64,000 nucleotides of DNA from positions 310,001 to 374,000 of the forward strand of contig NZ_LRDB01000050.1 in assembly GCF_001592935.1 (NCBI RefSeq), given 5' to 3'. Shown here piece after piece: positions 51,833 to 59,857 of the stretch; position 1 is the stretch's first letter; every line of letters starts with the position of its first letter. The translations under genes were made by a program, and so were the position numbers. Below the pieces are notes generated by a model, which did no database searches, had not been told where the DNA came from, and saw nothing but the letters and a program-made list of their open reading frames with translations. The DNA comes from Roseivirga echinicomitans. Its GTDB lineage: Bacteria > Bacteroidota > Bacteroidia > Cytophagales > Cyclobacteriaceae.

Positions 51833-52686
51833 TTAAGCCGGGAGAAATACAAAACAAAGCCCGAGAAATTGGTGTGCGAGATCAGCAGATCGAGAAAGAT
51901 TATATCCTTTCCTGGATACTGCAAGGCATTGCTCAACATGGGCAGCTTTCAACAACTATAGTCTTTAAGGGCGGAACAGTATTGAAGAAAGTCTACTTTG
52001 AGGATTATCGATTTTCGGAAGACCTTGATTTCACCTTACTCGATAATGATATTTCCAATGAACAGATCTTTGAGTGGTTCACTGAAGTGTTTGAATACAT
52101 CCGAGAAGAAGCCAATATTCCCCTTGAGATCATTGACCCCGAAAGTCACCTGGACAAACATGAAGATGCCCACCTGCCAGACCTGTCTACCGAACAAGCA
52201 GGCGGACAAGGTGGCATCAATTTCTACATTAGTTATGTGGGCCCACTTGGAGGAATAGGTGCAAATAAGCGGGTTAAAGTTGATATTTCAAGAAGTGAGC
52301 AATTACAATTTAAGCCTGTCATGCAAGGCACTTTCTTAGATTATTCAGATCAGGAAGAACACCAATTGCTCTGTTACCCTCTTGAAGAAGTCTTAGTCGA
52401 AAAGTTGCGTACAGTAATGCAGCGAATGCAAGCACGAGATTTCTATGACATCTGGTATTTGTTAGAAATCCATGGAATGGATGTTGATTTTTACACTGAA
52501 GAGTTCCGGGCAAAATGTGAAAGCAAGGCAATTGACCCCACAGATTTTCATAACAAACTTGCACAGCGATTGCCTCAATATAAGGGCCGCTGGAAAGCAT
52601 CCATGACTGATCAGATTCAAGATTTACCAGACTTTGATAAAGTAGAAAGAGAAGTTATGCGTCACCTGAAAAAACTTGAATTTTAA
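51829..52686 (+). CDS. abiEii: Nucleotidyltransferase toxin, AbiEii/AbiGii family
   Basis: The 285-residue toxin has the DNA polymerase-beta nucleotidyltransferase motif G48-G49-T50 with Asp 65 and Asp 67 (F-K-G-G-T-V-L and S-E-D-L-D-F-T). The third conserved region includes K-V-D-I-S-R-S-E near residue 147, and K-L-R-T-V-M-Q-R-M-Q-A-R-D-F-Y-D is typical for the family. Related MenT toxins add nucleotides to tRNA acceptor ends, and AbiEii is GTP-binding; phage-triggered growth arrest is the known role. All catalytic residues are intact and the gene overlaps its antitoxin by 4 bases. Confidence 0.92.
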   Translation: MIKPGEIQNKAREIGVRDQQIEKDYILSWILQGIAQHGQLSTTIVFKGGTVLKKVYFEDYRFSEDLDFTLLDNDISNEQIFEWFTEVFEYIREEANIPLEIIDPESHLDKHEDAHLPDLSTEQAGGQGGINFYISYVGPLGGIGANKRVKVDISRSEQLQFKPVMQGTFLDYSDQEEHQLLCYPLEEVLVEKLRTVMQRMQARDFYDIWYLLEIHGMDVDFYTEEFRAKCESKAIDPTDFHNKLAQRLPQYKGRWKASMTDQIQDLPDFDKVEREVMRHLKKLEF

Positions 52687-52742
52687 TTTCCCCTTTCTAA
52701 TGTTCGTAACTGCTAGGCTTAGACACTAACTTTTATTTTGGC

Positions 52743-53003
52743 GTGGCCGGACTCAATACATTCCCGCTGAATTTGTTTTTTATCCCCTATTATGGACTGG
52801 CCATCATTTCGTTTTTTGGACATATTTCAGCCGTTCATTCTAAAAAAATGAAAAGCAAACTGTTGGGCATTGCCCCCATTCACCAATCCTATGGCATTTT
52901 AATGATGGGAATAATTCTAACCGGAGTACTACTTTTTGGACTCACCAATGGCTTTAATGGCGTGGAAATACCCAAAGAATACGAGATCATGATTGGGAAA
53001 TAA
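52743..53003 (+). CDS. Small two-helix membrane protein, possibly a gene remnant
   Basis: An 86-residue ORF with a GTG start 56 bases after the toxin gene. It has two hydrophobic helices (P-L-N-L-F-F-I-P-Y-Y-G-L-A-I-I-S-F-F and Y-G-I-L-M-M-G-I-I-L-T-G-V-L-L-F-G-L) with a basic loop between. No better start exists: the frame is open only to 52710. I recognise no family. It may be the 3' remnant of a longer membrane protein disrupted when the island formed, or a small accessory gene. Confidence 0.5.
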   Translation: MAGLNTFPLNLFFIPYYGLAIISFFGHISAVHSKKMKSKLLGIAPIHQSYGILMMGIILTGVLLFGLTNGFNGVEIPKEYEIMIGK

Positions 53004-53047
53004 AAACGGCTCGGTACTTAACCGAAAAGTAGTTCATTATCTTAGGC

Positions 53048-53062
53048 GTAGCGCCTCGCTAC
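53048..53062. repeat. Degenerate REP-like core (GTAGCG-CCT-CGCTAC)
   Basis: This short palindrome keeps the RAYT-linked core with one base changed in the loop. It lies between the small membrane gene and hsdM and marks the edge between the AbiE block and the restriction operon. Confidence 0.6.
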
Positions 53063-53117
53063 TCCCCTCCCTGGCATAAAAAAGAATTTTAATCATTCCC
53101 TTTCCAGTGCGCTTAAC

Positions 53118-53187
53118 AAGTGACGTTTATATATTAAACATCATTATACATTATAAAAATGAATATATTCACGGCTGTACGTCACTT
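53118..53187. promoter_or_regulatory. Inverted repeat in the leader region of the hsd operon
   Basis: AAGTGACGT (53118-53126) and ACGTCACTT (53179-53187) are exact 9-bp inverted arms 52 bases apart, within an AT-rich region 167-236 bases upstream of the hsdM ATG. They might be a regulator site or the two half-sites of a control element. No controller gene is adjacent. The region 53004-53353 holds no credible gene. Confidence 0.4.
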
Positions 53188-53353
53188 TTGTGACTGATAC
53201 ATAGTGTTGTATGGCGTTTGAAAGAAGGAAAATCCAACAGCACATTTTAGCACTTTTGGTTTTTGCTATCGATTTTTTCCAACACTGAAAAACCAAAAAA
53301 GCTTGAATATATAACAACGCTCTACAGAAACGAATAAAGAAGAAAAACAAAAA

Positions 53354-55162
53354 ATGAATTTAGATACTCAAAGCTTACAGCCAATCATCAACTTCATCTG
53401 GACAGTTGCAGATGATGTATTAATTAACAAATACCTTGAAAACCAGTATCAGGATGTAATACTACCTATGACTGTATTGAGAAGGTTGGATTTGGCTTTA
53501 GAGCCTTCCAAAGATCAAGTGTTGCTCACACACAATGAATTTAAAAGCAAGATTGACAATCTTTCGGGATTGTTAACGAGCAAAGACCATGGTTCTGGAT
53601 TGGCATTTTACAATACTTCACCTTATACCATGAAGAGGCTGTTGGCTGATCCGAAAAACATAGACGCCAACTTGTTAGACTATCTGAATGGATTTTCTGA
53701 AAATGTGCAGGATATAATCAGCAAGTTCAAGTTCAGAAACCAATTAGAAACATTTGAAAATACAGGCATCACTTTTTCATTGATTGAAAAATTCTGTAAC
53801 CCAAAAGTCGAATTAGGCCCCGACAAGATTTCGCCTATGGCAATGGGTTATATGTTTGAGGACTTAATCAGACGATTCAACGAGAAAACTAATGCTGCAG
53901 CAGGACGACACTTTACGCCAAGAGAAATCATTGAGTTGATGACACACTTGGTGTACCTGCCTGTAAAAGACAAAATACAACAAGGTACTTATTTGGTGTA
54001 TGACCCCTGTGCGGGTTCGGGTGCTATGCTTACCCAATCTAAAAGGTTTGCAACTGATCCCGATGGCAAAGTAAAATCACAAGCCACTTTCCATTTGTAT
54101 GGACAAGAGAATACGGGCGAAATGTATGCCGTATGCAAGTCGGATATGTTACTCAAAAACGAAGACCCTGACAAAATCAAGTTTGGTTCTACATTAAGCG
54201 AATACGGTTTTGAGCCTGACTTGAAGTTCAACTTCATGCTAACCAACCCGCCTTATGGTACAAGTTGGAAAGAAGACATTGGCAAGTTGAATGTTGGAAC
54301 AGAAAAGAAAATTAGCATCGTTGATAGACGTTTTAATCTACCTATTAAAAACTTCAAAGGAGAACTTGAAGAAACTTGTTTGACTTCTCGAAGCAATGAC
54401 GGACAACTCATGTTCATACTTCACATGCTTTCTAAAATGAAAGACTCGAAAGACGGTGGCAGTCGAATCGCTTCTGTACAAAATGGCTCTGCTCTTTTTA
54501 CTGGTGATGCCGGAAGTGGAGAAAGTGGAATCAGACAATATATACTTGAAAATGACTTATTAGAATGCATTATTCAATTACCCAATGACATCTTTTACAA
54601 TACAGGGATAGCCACTTTTATTTGGATTATTAGCAATGTAAAAGAGGAACAGCGCAAAGGAAAAGTACAGCTTATCAATGCTTCATCTGATTCCTTTTTC
54701 AAAAGGATGAGAAGAAGTTTAGGAGACAAGAAAGTGGAGCTACTGGATTCGCATATTCAAGACATTCAAAACCTGTACTTCAATTTTGAAGAAAATGAAA
54801 ACAGCAAAATCTTTGACAATGAAGATTTTGGTTTTTATCAGATCCCTGTTTTTCAGCCACAAAGAGACGAAGACGGCAATATCATACGAGATAAAAAAGG
54901 AAACTCAAAGTCTGACGCTAGTTTAAAAGACACTGAGAATGTCCCAATGAAAGAAGATATTCAAACCTACTTTGACAAAGAAGTTACTCCATATTTACCA
55001 GCTGCCTGGTATGAAACCAAAGGAGCAAAAGTTGGATATGAGATTCCTTTTACAAAATTCTTTTATCAACACACTTCAATTAGAGACTTGTCTGAAATTG
55101 AAAATGATATCCTGCAACTAGAGAAAGAAACCGAAGGATTACTTAACGAGATAATCGATTAA
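53354..55162 (+). CDS. hsdM: Type I restriction-modification system, DNA adenine methyltransferase subunit HsdM
   Basis: HsdM methylates adenine in the target named by HsdS. The 602-residue protein has the helical HsdM N-terminal domain (about residues 5-150: I-W-T-V-A-D-D-V-L, L-P-M-T-V-L-R-R-L-D) and the methyltransferase domain with SAM motif Y-D-P-C-A-G-S-G-A-M near residue 216 and catalytic N-P-P-Y near residue 296. The C-terminal region is longer than in EcoKI. The TAA overlaps the hsdS ATG (TAATG). It is the first gene of a five-gene operon that includes two DUF262 genes. Confidence 0.95.
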   Translation: MNLDTQSLQPIINFIWTVADDVLINKYLENQYQDVILPMTVLRRLDLALEPSKDQVLLTHNEFKSKIDNLSGLLTSKDHGSGLAFYNTSPYTMKRLLADPKNIDANLLDYLNGFSENVQDIISKFKFRNQLETFENTGITFSLIEKFCNPKVELGPDKISPMAMGYMFEDLIRRFNEKTNAAAGRHFTPREIIELMTHLVYLPVKDKIQQGTYLVYDPCAGSGAMLTQSKRFATDPDGKVKSQATFHLYGQENTGEMYAVCKSDMLLKNEDPDKIKFGSTLSEYGFEPDLKFNFMLTNPPYGTSWKEDIGKLNVGTEKKISIVDRRFNLPIKNFKGELEETCLTSRSNDGQLMFILHMLSKMKDSKDGGSRIASVQNGSALFTGDAGSGESGIRQYILENDLLECIIQLPNDIFYNTGIATFIWIISNVKEEQRKGKVQLINASSDSFFKRMRRSLGDKKVELLDSHIQDIQNLYFNFEENENSKIFDNEDFGFYQIPVFQPQRDEDGNIIRDKKGNSKSDASLKDTENVPMKEDIQTYFDKEVTPYLPAAWYETKGAKVGYEIPFTKFFYQHTSIRDLSEIENDILQLEKETEGLLNEIID

Positions 55163-56487
55163 TGGGTGATTTAACTAAATATTCGTCTTACAAAAGCACT
55201 GAAGAAAGTTGGTTTCTAAAAATCCCTGAACATTGGTCTATTTATCGCTTGAAGCATGTTTTTGGAATTACAAAAAGAATAGTGGGTGAACTTGGACACG
55301 ATGTTTTATCCATTACGCAAACAGGAATTAAAGTGAAAGATACAGAAAGCGGTGCTGGTCAACTTTCAATGGATTATTCTAAATACCAGCAAGTAGACAA
55401 AGGAGACTTTGCCATGAATCACATGGACCTCTTAACGGGGTATGTTGATATTTCAAAGTTTAACGGTGTAATAAGCCCTGACTATAGAGTCTTTAAAATG
55501 ACTTATGCCGAATGTGAATCCCAATATTTGTTATACACCCTACAACTGTGCTATACAAATAGAATCTTCTTCAAATATGGCAAAGGAGTCTCGATGCTTG
55601 GCAGATGGAGATTACCAGCTGAGAATTTTAAGAATTTTCTTATCCCTATCCCACCTAAAGAAGAACAAACTAAGATAGCCACCTTCCTCAATTACAAACT
55701 CGCTAAAATAGACCGCTTTATCCGCAAGAAGCGGGTACTTCTAAATCTTAATGTAGAAAGACGAAAATCATTTACAAGCCAAATAATTAAATCAGATACT
55801 GTCCAATTACTTCGCTTGTCATCTGTAACAAAGTTCGAAGAAAGGCAAATAGAAAGGAGTGATAATGAAACCTACACTCCAATAGGACTTTATAATCGTG
55901 GACGAGGTATTTTTCATAAAGAACAAACTTTTGGAAAGGATTTAGGAGATTCTACATTTTATTACATCAAAGAAGGAGATGTAATATTAAGTGGTCAATT
56001 CGCTTGGGAAGGAGCAGTTACCTTAGCAAGTTCAACAGATGAGAATTGTGTTGCTTCCCATAGATACCCAATTTTAGGATGTGATTTAGACATCATAAAA
56101 CCTGAATTCCTTTATTCATACTTTACAATATCGGAGGGTTTTCTTCTTTTAGATTTACATTCAAGAGGTGCAGCAGGTAGAAATAGACCTTTAAATCCTA
56201 GGCGATTAGTAAAAGAAAAAATACCTATTCCTTCAATCGCGCTACAAGAAGAGTTAGCCAAAATTTATCACAATGAAGAACGGTTAAAAGCAACTGTTTT
56301 AAATGAAATTAAAATTGTTGAGGAATATAAAACAGCTCTCATTGCAGAAGCGGTTACAGGTAAAATAGATGTGAGAGATTTTGAGATTCCCGAAACACTG
56401 GACGAAGAAACCTATGAAGATTTAGAAGAGGAATTGAGTTTAGCTGCTGAGGATGAAGCTGAATACCAAACCGAAGAAATTGACTGA
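55162..56487 (+). CDS. hsdS: Type I restriction-modification system, specificity subunit HsdS
   Basis: The 441-residue protein has the two-TRD structure of HsdS. TRD1 spans about residues 1-165 (W-F-L-K-I-P-E-H-W-S-I-Y-R-L near the start). A central conserved helix follows (I-P-P-K-E-E-Q-T-K-I-A-T-F-L-N-Y-K-L-A-K-I-D). TRD2 spans about 215-365, ending in a second helix pair (A-L-Q-E-E-L-A-K-I-Y), and a conserved C-terminal A-E-A-V-T-G-K-I-D-V-R leads into a strongly acidic tail. No second partial hsdS or inverted repeat is nearby, so phase-variable switching is not indicated. The stop and the next start share bases (TGATG). Confidence 0.92.
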   Translation: MGDLTKYSSYKSTEESWFLKIPEHWSIYRLKHVFGITKRIVGELGHDVLSITQTGIKVKDTESGAGQLSMDYSKYQQVDKGDFAMNHMDLLTGYVDISKFNGVISPDYRVFKMTYAECESQYLLYTLQLCYTNRIFFKYGKGVSMLGRWRLPAENFKNFLIPIPPKEEQTKIATFLNYKLAKIDRFIRKKRVLLNLNVERRKSFTSQIIKSDTVQLLRLSSVTKFEERQIERSDNETYTPIGLYNRGRGIFHKEQTFGKDLGDSTFYYIKEGDVILSGQFAWEGAVTLASSTDENCVASHRYPILGCDLDIIKPEFLYSYFTISEGFLLLDLHSRGAAGRNRPLNPRRLVKEKIPIPSIALQEELAKIYHNEERLKATVLNEIKIVEEYKTALIAEAVTGKIDVRDFEIPETLDEETYEDLEEELSLAAEDEAEYQTEEID

Positions 56488-57908
56488 TGGTAGAGGTAAG
56501 CACACTACCCTTCGAAGAACTATTTGCCCAAGGTAAAAAAATCATCATCCCTGAGTACCAGCGACCATATACATGGACTGTTGATAAAGCAGAAGAATTA
56601 ATTCAGGATTTTGAGGAATTTTTCGCAGAGCAATCAGATACTACTAGCGCCTATTATATGGGTAGTATTCTCTTTTATCATAACAAGAGTAAAAACGTTC
56701 TTGAAGTCATAGATGGTCAGCAGCGACTAAGTACGCTTATTGTATTGCAGTATGTATTAGATGGGGCGTTGCAAGACCATCAAGATCTACAGTTCAATGG
56801 GCACACTTCCTATAATGCAATAAGGAAAATCAAAGCGTTTTTCACCTCTCGAAAATACACTTTACTAGCATTGGCAAATGATCATGGTTTGCTAAAGCGA
56901 CTCAGCTTCACAGTGATCACATGCCTAGAAGAAGACTTAGCATTTACGTTTTTTGATACTCAAAATAATCGTGGCGTATCTCTTAGTGCCGATGACTACC
57001 TCAAAGCATACCATTTGCGATCTGTAGTCTCCGAAGATCAACAAGATGTCTTGGCTACAGAGTGGGAACATGCCGCACTACTGGCTCAAGATGAGGATCA
57101 TACCCATTTGAGTTTATCCTACCTTTTTTATCAAATGCTATACAAAGGCAGGATGTGGAGAGGGCAGAAACATTTGGTGCCAGAGGGTAAAGATGAATTG
57201 CTCCAAACCTTTCAAAAAAAGACTTTAGCGGCCGACAACGGTGGTTCCTTTCCGTTGTATCATAGCAAAAGCAATATGCGCTATACAGCTGCCAAGATTG
57301 AAGATGGTGACATTGCGTGGCAAGACAATGAGCAGGAGATGGCCACTAAGGCTGATCTACCTTTCTCTATGCGTCAACCGTTGCACAAGGGATATCATTT
57401 CTTCGCATTCACCAGTAAGTATTACGCTATTCATCAATTACTATTTGGGGACAAGTCTGCTGAAAGGGCTAAGGATACTGAATTAGTAAAGTCAAGGGGT
57501 TTCTATGATATCGTCTATAGTAAATCCATGTCGCCTTTCTTATGCGCCTATATGCAGCTATGTCTAATCCTATACTATGATGTATTCAAGGCCAAAGAGA
57601 TATTCAAAGCCATCCAATTTTTTGACTACTTCATAGGTAGTATTAGGCTGGATAAATACTATGTCCGCAAAGAGTCTGTCAAGAATAGCTTGATAGAAGC
57701 CCAAAACAATTTGTTGGATGTGATTACCCAGGCTTATCTGCCACAGGAAATATTTGAATTTATTTCTAATGAACCTAGCACCAAAATTAAATACACCAAA
57801 ATTGAAATCGACAAACTCAATACAATCAGACATAAATACATAAAAAGAGTGACGAGTTGCTATGAAGGTGAGGTTGATATTATAAACAGATTGCAATGGA
57901 TCAAGTAA
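56487..57908 (+). CDS. DUF262 (GmrS-like) protein without HNH domain, embedded in the hsd operon
   Basis: A 473-residue protein with the DUF262 domain in its N-terminal half: I-I-I-P-E-Y-Q-R-P-Y-T-W near residue 20, the catalytic-type V-I-D-G-Q-Q-R-L-S-T-L near residue 74, and F-F-D-T-Q-N-N-R-G-V-S-L-S near residue 156. DUF262 is a ParB-like nucleotide-hydrolysing domain found in GmrSD, BrxU and SspE. The C-terminal half is helical, and I find no DUF1524/HNH motif, so it cannot cut DNA by that route on its own. It overlaps hsdS by one base and the next DUF262 gene by 13 bases, so the pair and the restriction subunits should be made together. Confidence 0.85.
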   Translation: MVEVSTLPFEELFAQGKKIIIPEYQRPYTWTVDKAEELIQDFEEFFAEQSDTTSAYYMGSILFYHNKSKNVLEVIDGQQRLSTLIVLQYVLDGALQDHQDLQFNGHTSYNAIRKIKAFFTSRKYTLLALANDHGLLKRLSFTVITCLEEDLAFTFFDTQNNRGVSLSADDYLKAYHLRSVVSEDQQDVLATEWEHAALLAQDEDHTHLSLSYLFYQMLYKGRMWRGQKHLVPEGKDELLQTFQKKTLAADNGGSFPLYHSKSNMRYTAAKIEDGDIAWQDNEQEMATKADLPFSMRQPLHKGYHFFAFTSKYYAIHQLLFGDKSAERAKDTELVKSRGFYDIVYSKSMSPFLCAYMQLCLILYYDVFKAKEIFKAIQFFDYFIGSIRLDKYYVRKESVKNSLIEAQNNLLDVITQAYLPQEIFEFISNEPSTKIKYTKIEIDKLNTIRHKYIKRVTSCYEGEVDIINRLQWIK

Positions 57909-59857
57909 AGTCAGAAAAACGCAACCTGCAAGAGTTTATCAATGATGGGTACTACTACAATATCCCAAGGTATCAGCGATTATATGTCTGGGGTGATGAG
58001 CAAATAAAGACTTTGTTCGAAGATGTACATGCAGCTTGTACGTCAGGCAAGTCTATGTATTTTTTAGGTGCGGTCATTACAGTCAAATCACAATATCACG
58101 ACAACTGCTTTGACTTGGTGGATGGACAGCAAAGATTTACCACACTGTGGTTGATCGCCAATGAACTACAGGGAGATTTGTCTGCTTTCACCAAAATAGG
58201 AGAAGAACTAAGATTGAAATTTGCCATTCGAAAAGAGGTGTACGCTTATTTTGATCGGTTGAAAAAAAATCGACAAGAACAGGGCTTAGATGAGGTAGGG
58301 AATGAACTATACAAAGTAAGTAAAGCGCTTAAAGCTATCAGATCACTTATATCTGAAAAGTTACGAAGTGAAGAAGATAAGCAGGCATTTATTCAATACC
58401 TACTTACGCAGCTATACATTATTGTGACAGAAGTCCCAAAGGACACCAACCTTAACAAGTTATTTGAAACGTTAAACAATAGAGGTATACAACTCAGTCA
58501 ACATGAAATATTAAAGAATAAGCTGCTCAGTAAAATCTCCAACAAACAAGCGAGAATACGCTTCGGTAAGCTTTGGAATGCGTGTAGCAACATGGGGGAA
58601 TATGTGGAACGCAACATAAATATAGAAGTAGGTGTCAACTTAGCTAAACACAAAAAAAAGCATGACCTTTTTCTATACCCAAAGGACGTTTTTGACGAAC
58701 TGATAAAGCAAGGCAGGCATGATAGCCAAGCTTTTCAATTGACTAAAATTTTAGGAAGTAAAGAAGATAAAGCGACTGAGGAAAAAAGTATAAGTAAATA
58801 TTATGCTTCTAACACCAACGATGATGAGTTTGAGAGTATAAGAAGTATTCTAACCTTTCCTCAATTGTTACTACACACCCTGAGGATATATCAATTCCGC
58901 AATGAATTACCCGACATAAGGAGAATCAACGAAAAGGAATTATTATCCATTTTTGAAGAGGTGCTGATTTCAAAAAGTAATTTTGAGGAAAATATCAGTA
59001 AAGATTTTGTTGAAACACTTTGGGAAGTGCGGCAAGCATTTGATAAGTACGTGATAAAATGGGTGAAAGAAGACGACTCAAAAACCGATGAGACTCATGT
59101 TATTAAACACTTGGAAATTCAGAACCAAAAGAAAGGTGGTTGGACATATTATTTCAGGAGGATAAAGAAAGAGGAATATAATGGATTGGCTCTTCTTCAA
59201 AGCATGCTTTATCATTCTCAAGAAAACATAACTCAGTATTGGCTTACTCCATATTTGCTTGAAGTTCTAGAATATCCACCAATCGAGGAGGCTTATCAAT
59301 TTTTGAAGCAACTAGATAATGTGCTCCTGACTTCAGACACAAATGAAGAAGTTCTGTCAGAAAGGACTTGGGCGTGTATGGCAGAATTTCCAACTTCCAG
59401 TTATAGTCTAAAAATATTTGACACAAATAAGAAATTAGGCACAGGATTTCCCCATTACTGGTTTTACAAATTAGAGTTTGTTCTTTGGCACGAAAGGTTC
59501 ATATTGAATAAAGCTGAAGAATGGAAAGATTATAAACTTAACTCCAGAAATTCGGTGGAGCATATCGGGCCACAAAATCCAAAAGACGACAGAGACAAAG
59601 TGTGCATTGAACAGTTAGATGATTTTGGAAATCTGGTATTGGTGACTCGAAGTATCAATTCCGAATATGGATATTTATCCTTTAAAGAGAAGAAAGCCAA
59701 ATTTGAAAACAAAAAAGAAAAAGGTGGTTTTGACTCACTTAAATCTGATTTAATCTATTCTAACAACAATTGGAGTGATGAAAAAGCAGCAAATCATAGA
59801 AACGACATGATCCAACTACTTATGTCATATCTACAAAAAACTAGAATTGATGACTAA
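57896..59857 (+). CDS. DUF262-DUF1524 (GmrSD/SspE-like) putative nuclease, embedded in the hsd operon
   Basis: The 653-residue protein has DUF262 motifs Y-N-I-P-R-Y-Q-R-L-Y-V-W near residue 20, L-V-D-G-Q-Q-R-F-T-T-L-W near 72, and L-N-N-R-G-I-Q-L-S near 192. The C-terminal domain has the DUF1524 HNH signature: S-V-E-H-I-G-P-Q near residue 551, then D-D-F-G-N-L-V-L-V-T and N-S-E-Y-G-Y-L. In GmrSD and SspE this domain nicks or cuts phage DNA when DUF262 senses modified DNA and hydrolyses nucleotide. Placement between hsdS and hsdR, with overlaps on both sides, makes a shared role with the type I complex plausible but unproven. Confidence 0.88.
   Translation: MDQVKSEKRNLQEFINDGYYYNIPRYQRLYVWGDEQIKTLFEDVHAACTSGKSMYFLGAVITVKSQYHDNCFDLVDGQQRFTTLWLIANELQGDLSAFTKIGEELRLKFAIRKEVYAYFDRLKKNRQEQGLDEVGNELYKVSKALKAIRSLISEKLRSEEDKQAFIQYLLTQLYIIVTEVPKDTNLNKLFETLNNRGIQLSQHEILKNKLLSKISNKQARIRFGKLWNACSNMGEYVERNINIEVGVNLAKHKKKHDLFLYPKDVFDELIKQGRHDSQAFQLTKILGSKEDKATEEKSISKYYASNTNDDEFESIRSILTFPQLLLHTLRIYQFRNELPDIRRINEKELLSIFEEVLISKSNFEENISKDFVETLWEVRQAFDKYVIKWVKEDDSKTDETHVIKHLEIQNQKKGGWTYYFRRIKKEEYNGLALLQSMLYHSQENITQYWLTPYLLEVLEYPPIEEAYQFLKQLDNVLLTSDTNEEVLSERTWACMAEFPTSSYSLKIFDTNKKLGTGFPHYWFYKLEFVLWHERFILNKAEEWKDYKLNSRNSVEHIGPQNPKDDRDKVCIEQLDDFGNLVLVTRSINSEYGYLSFKEKKAKFENKKEKGGFDSLKSDLIYSNNNWSDEKAANHRNDMIQLLMSYLQKTRIDD

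Noticed and set aside
53144-53350. 68-residue antisense ORF upstream of hsdM
   Set aside because: It lies in the AT-rich leader of the restriction operon, has a low-complexity N-terminus, and shows no family features or spaced start signal.
55162-56487. Phase-variable hsdS shufflon
   Set aside because: There is only one full hsdS, no partial hsdS copies, no recombinase gene and no long inverted repeats nearby.
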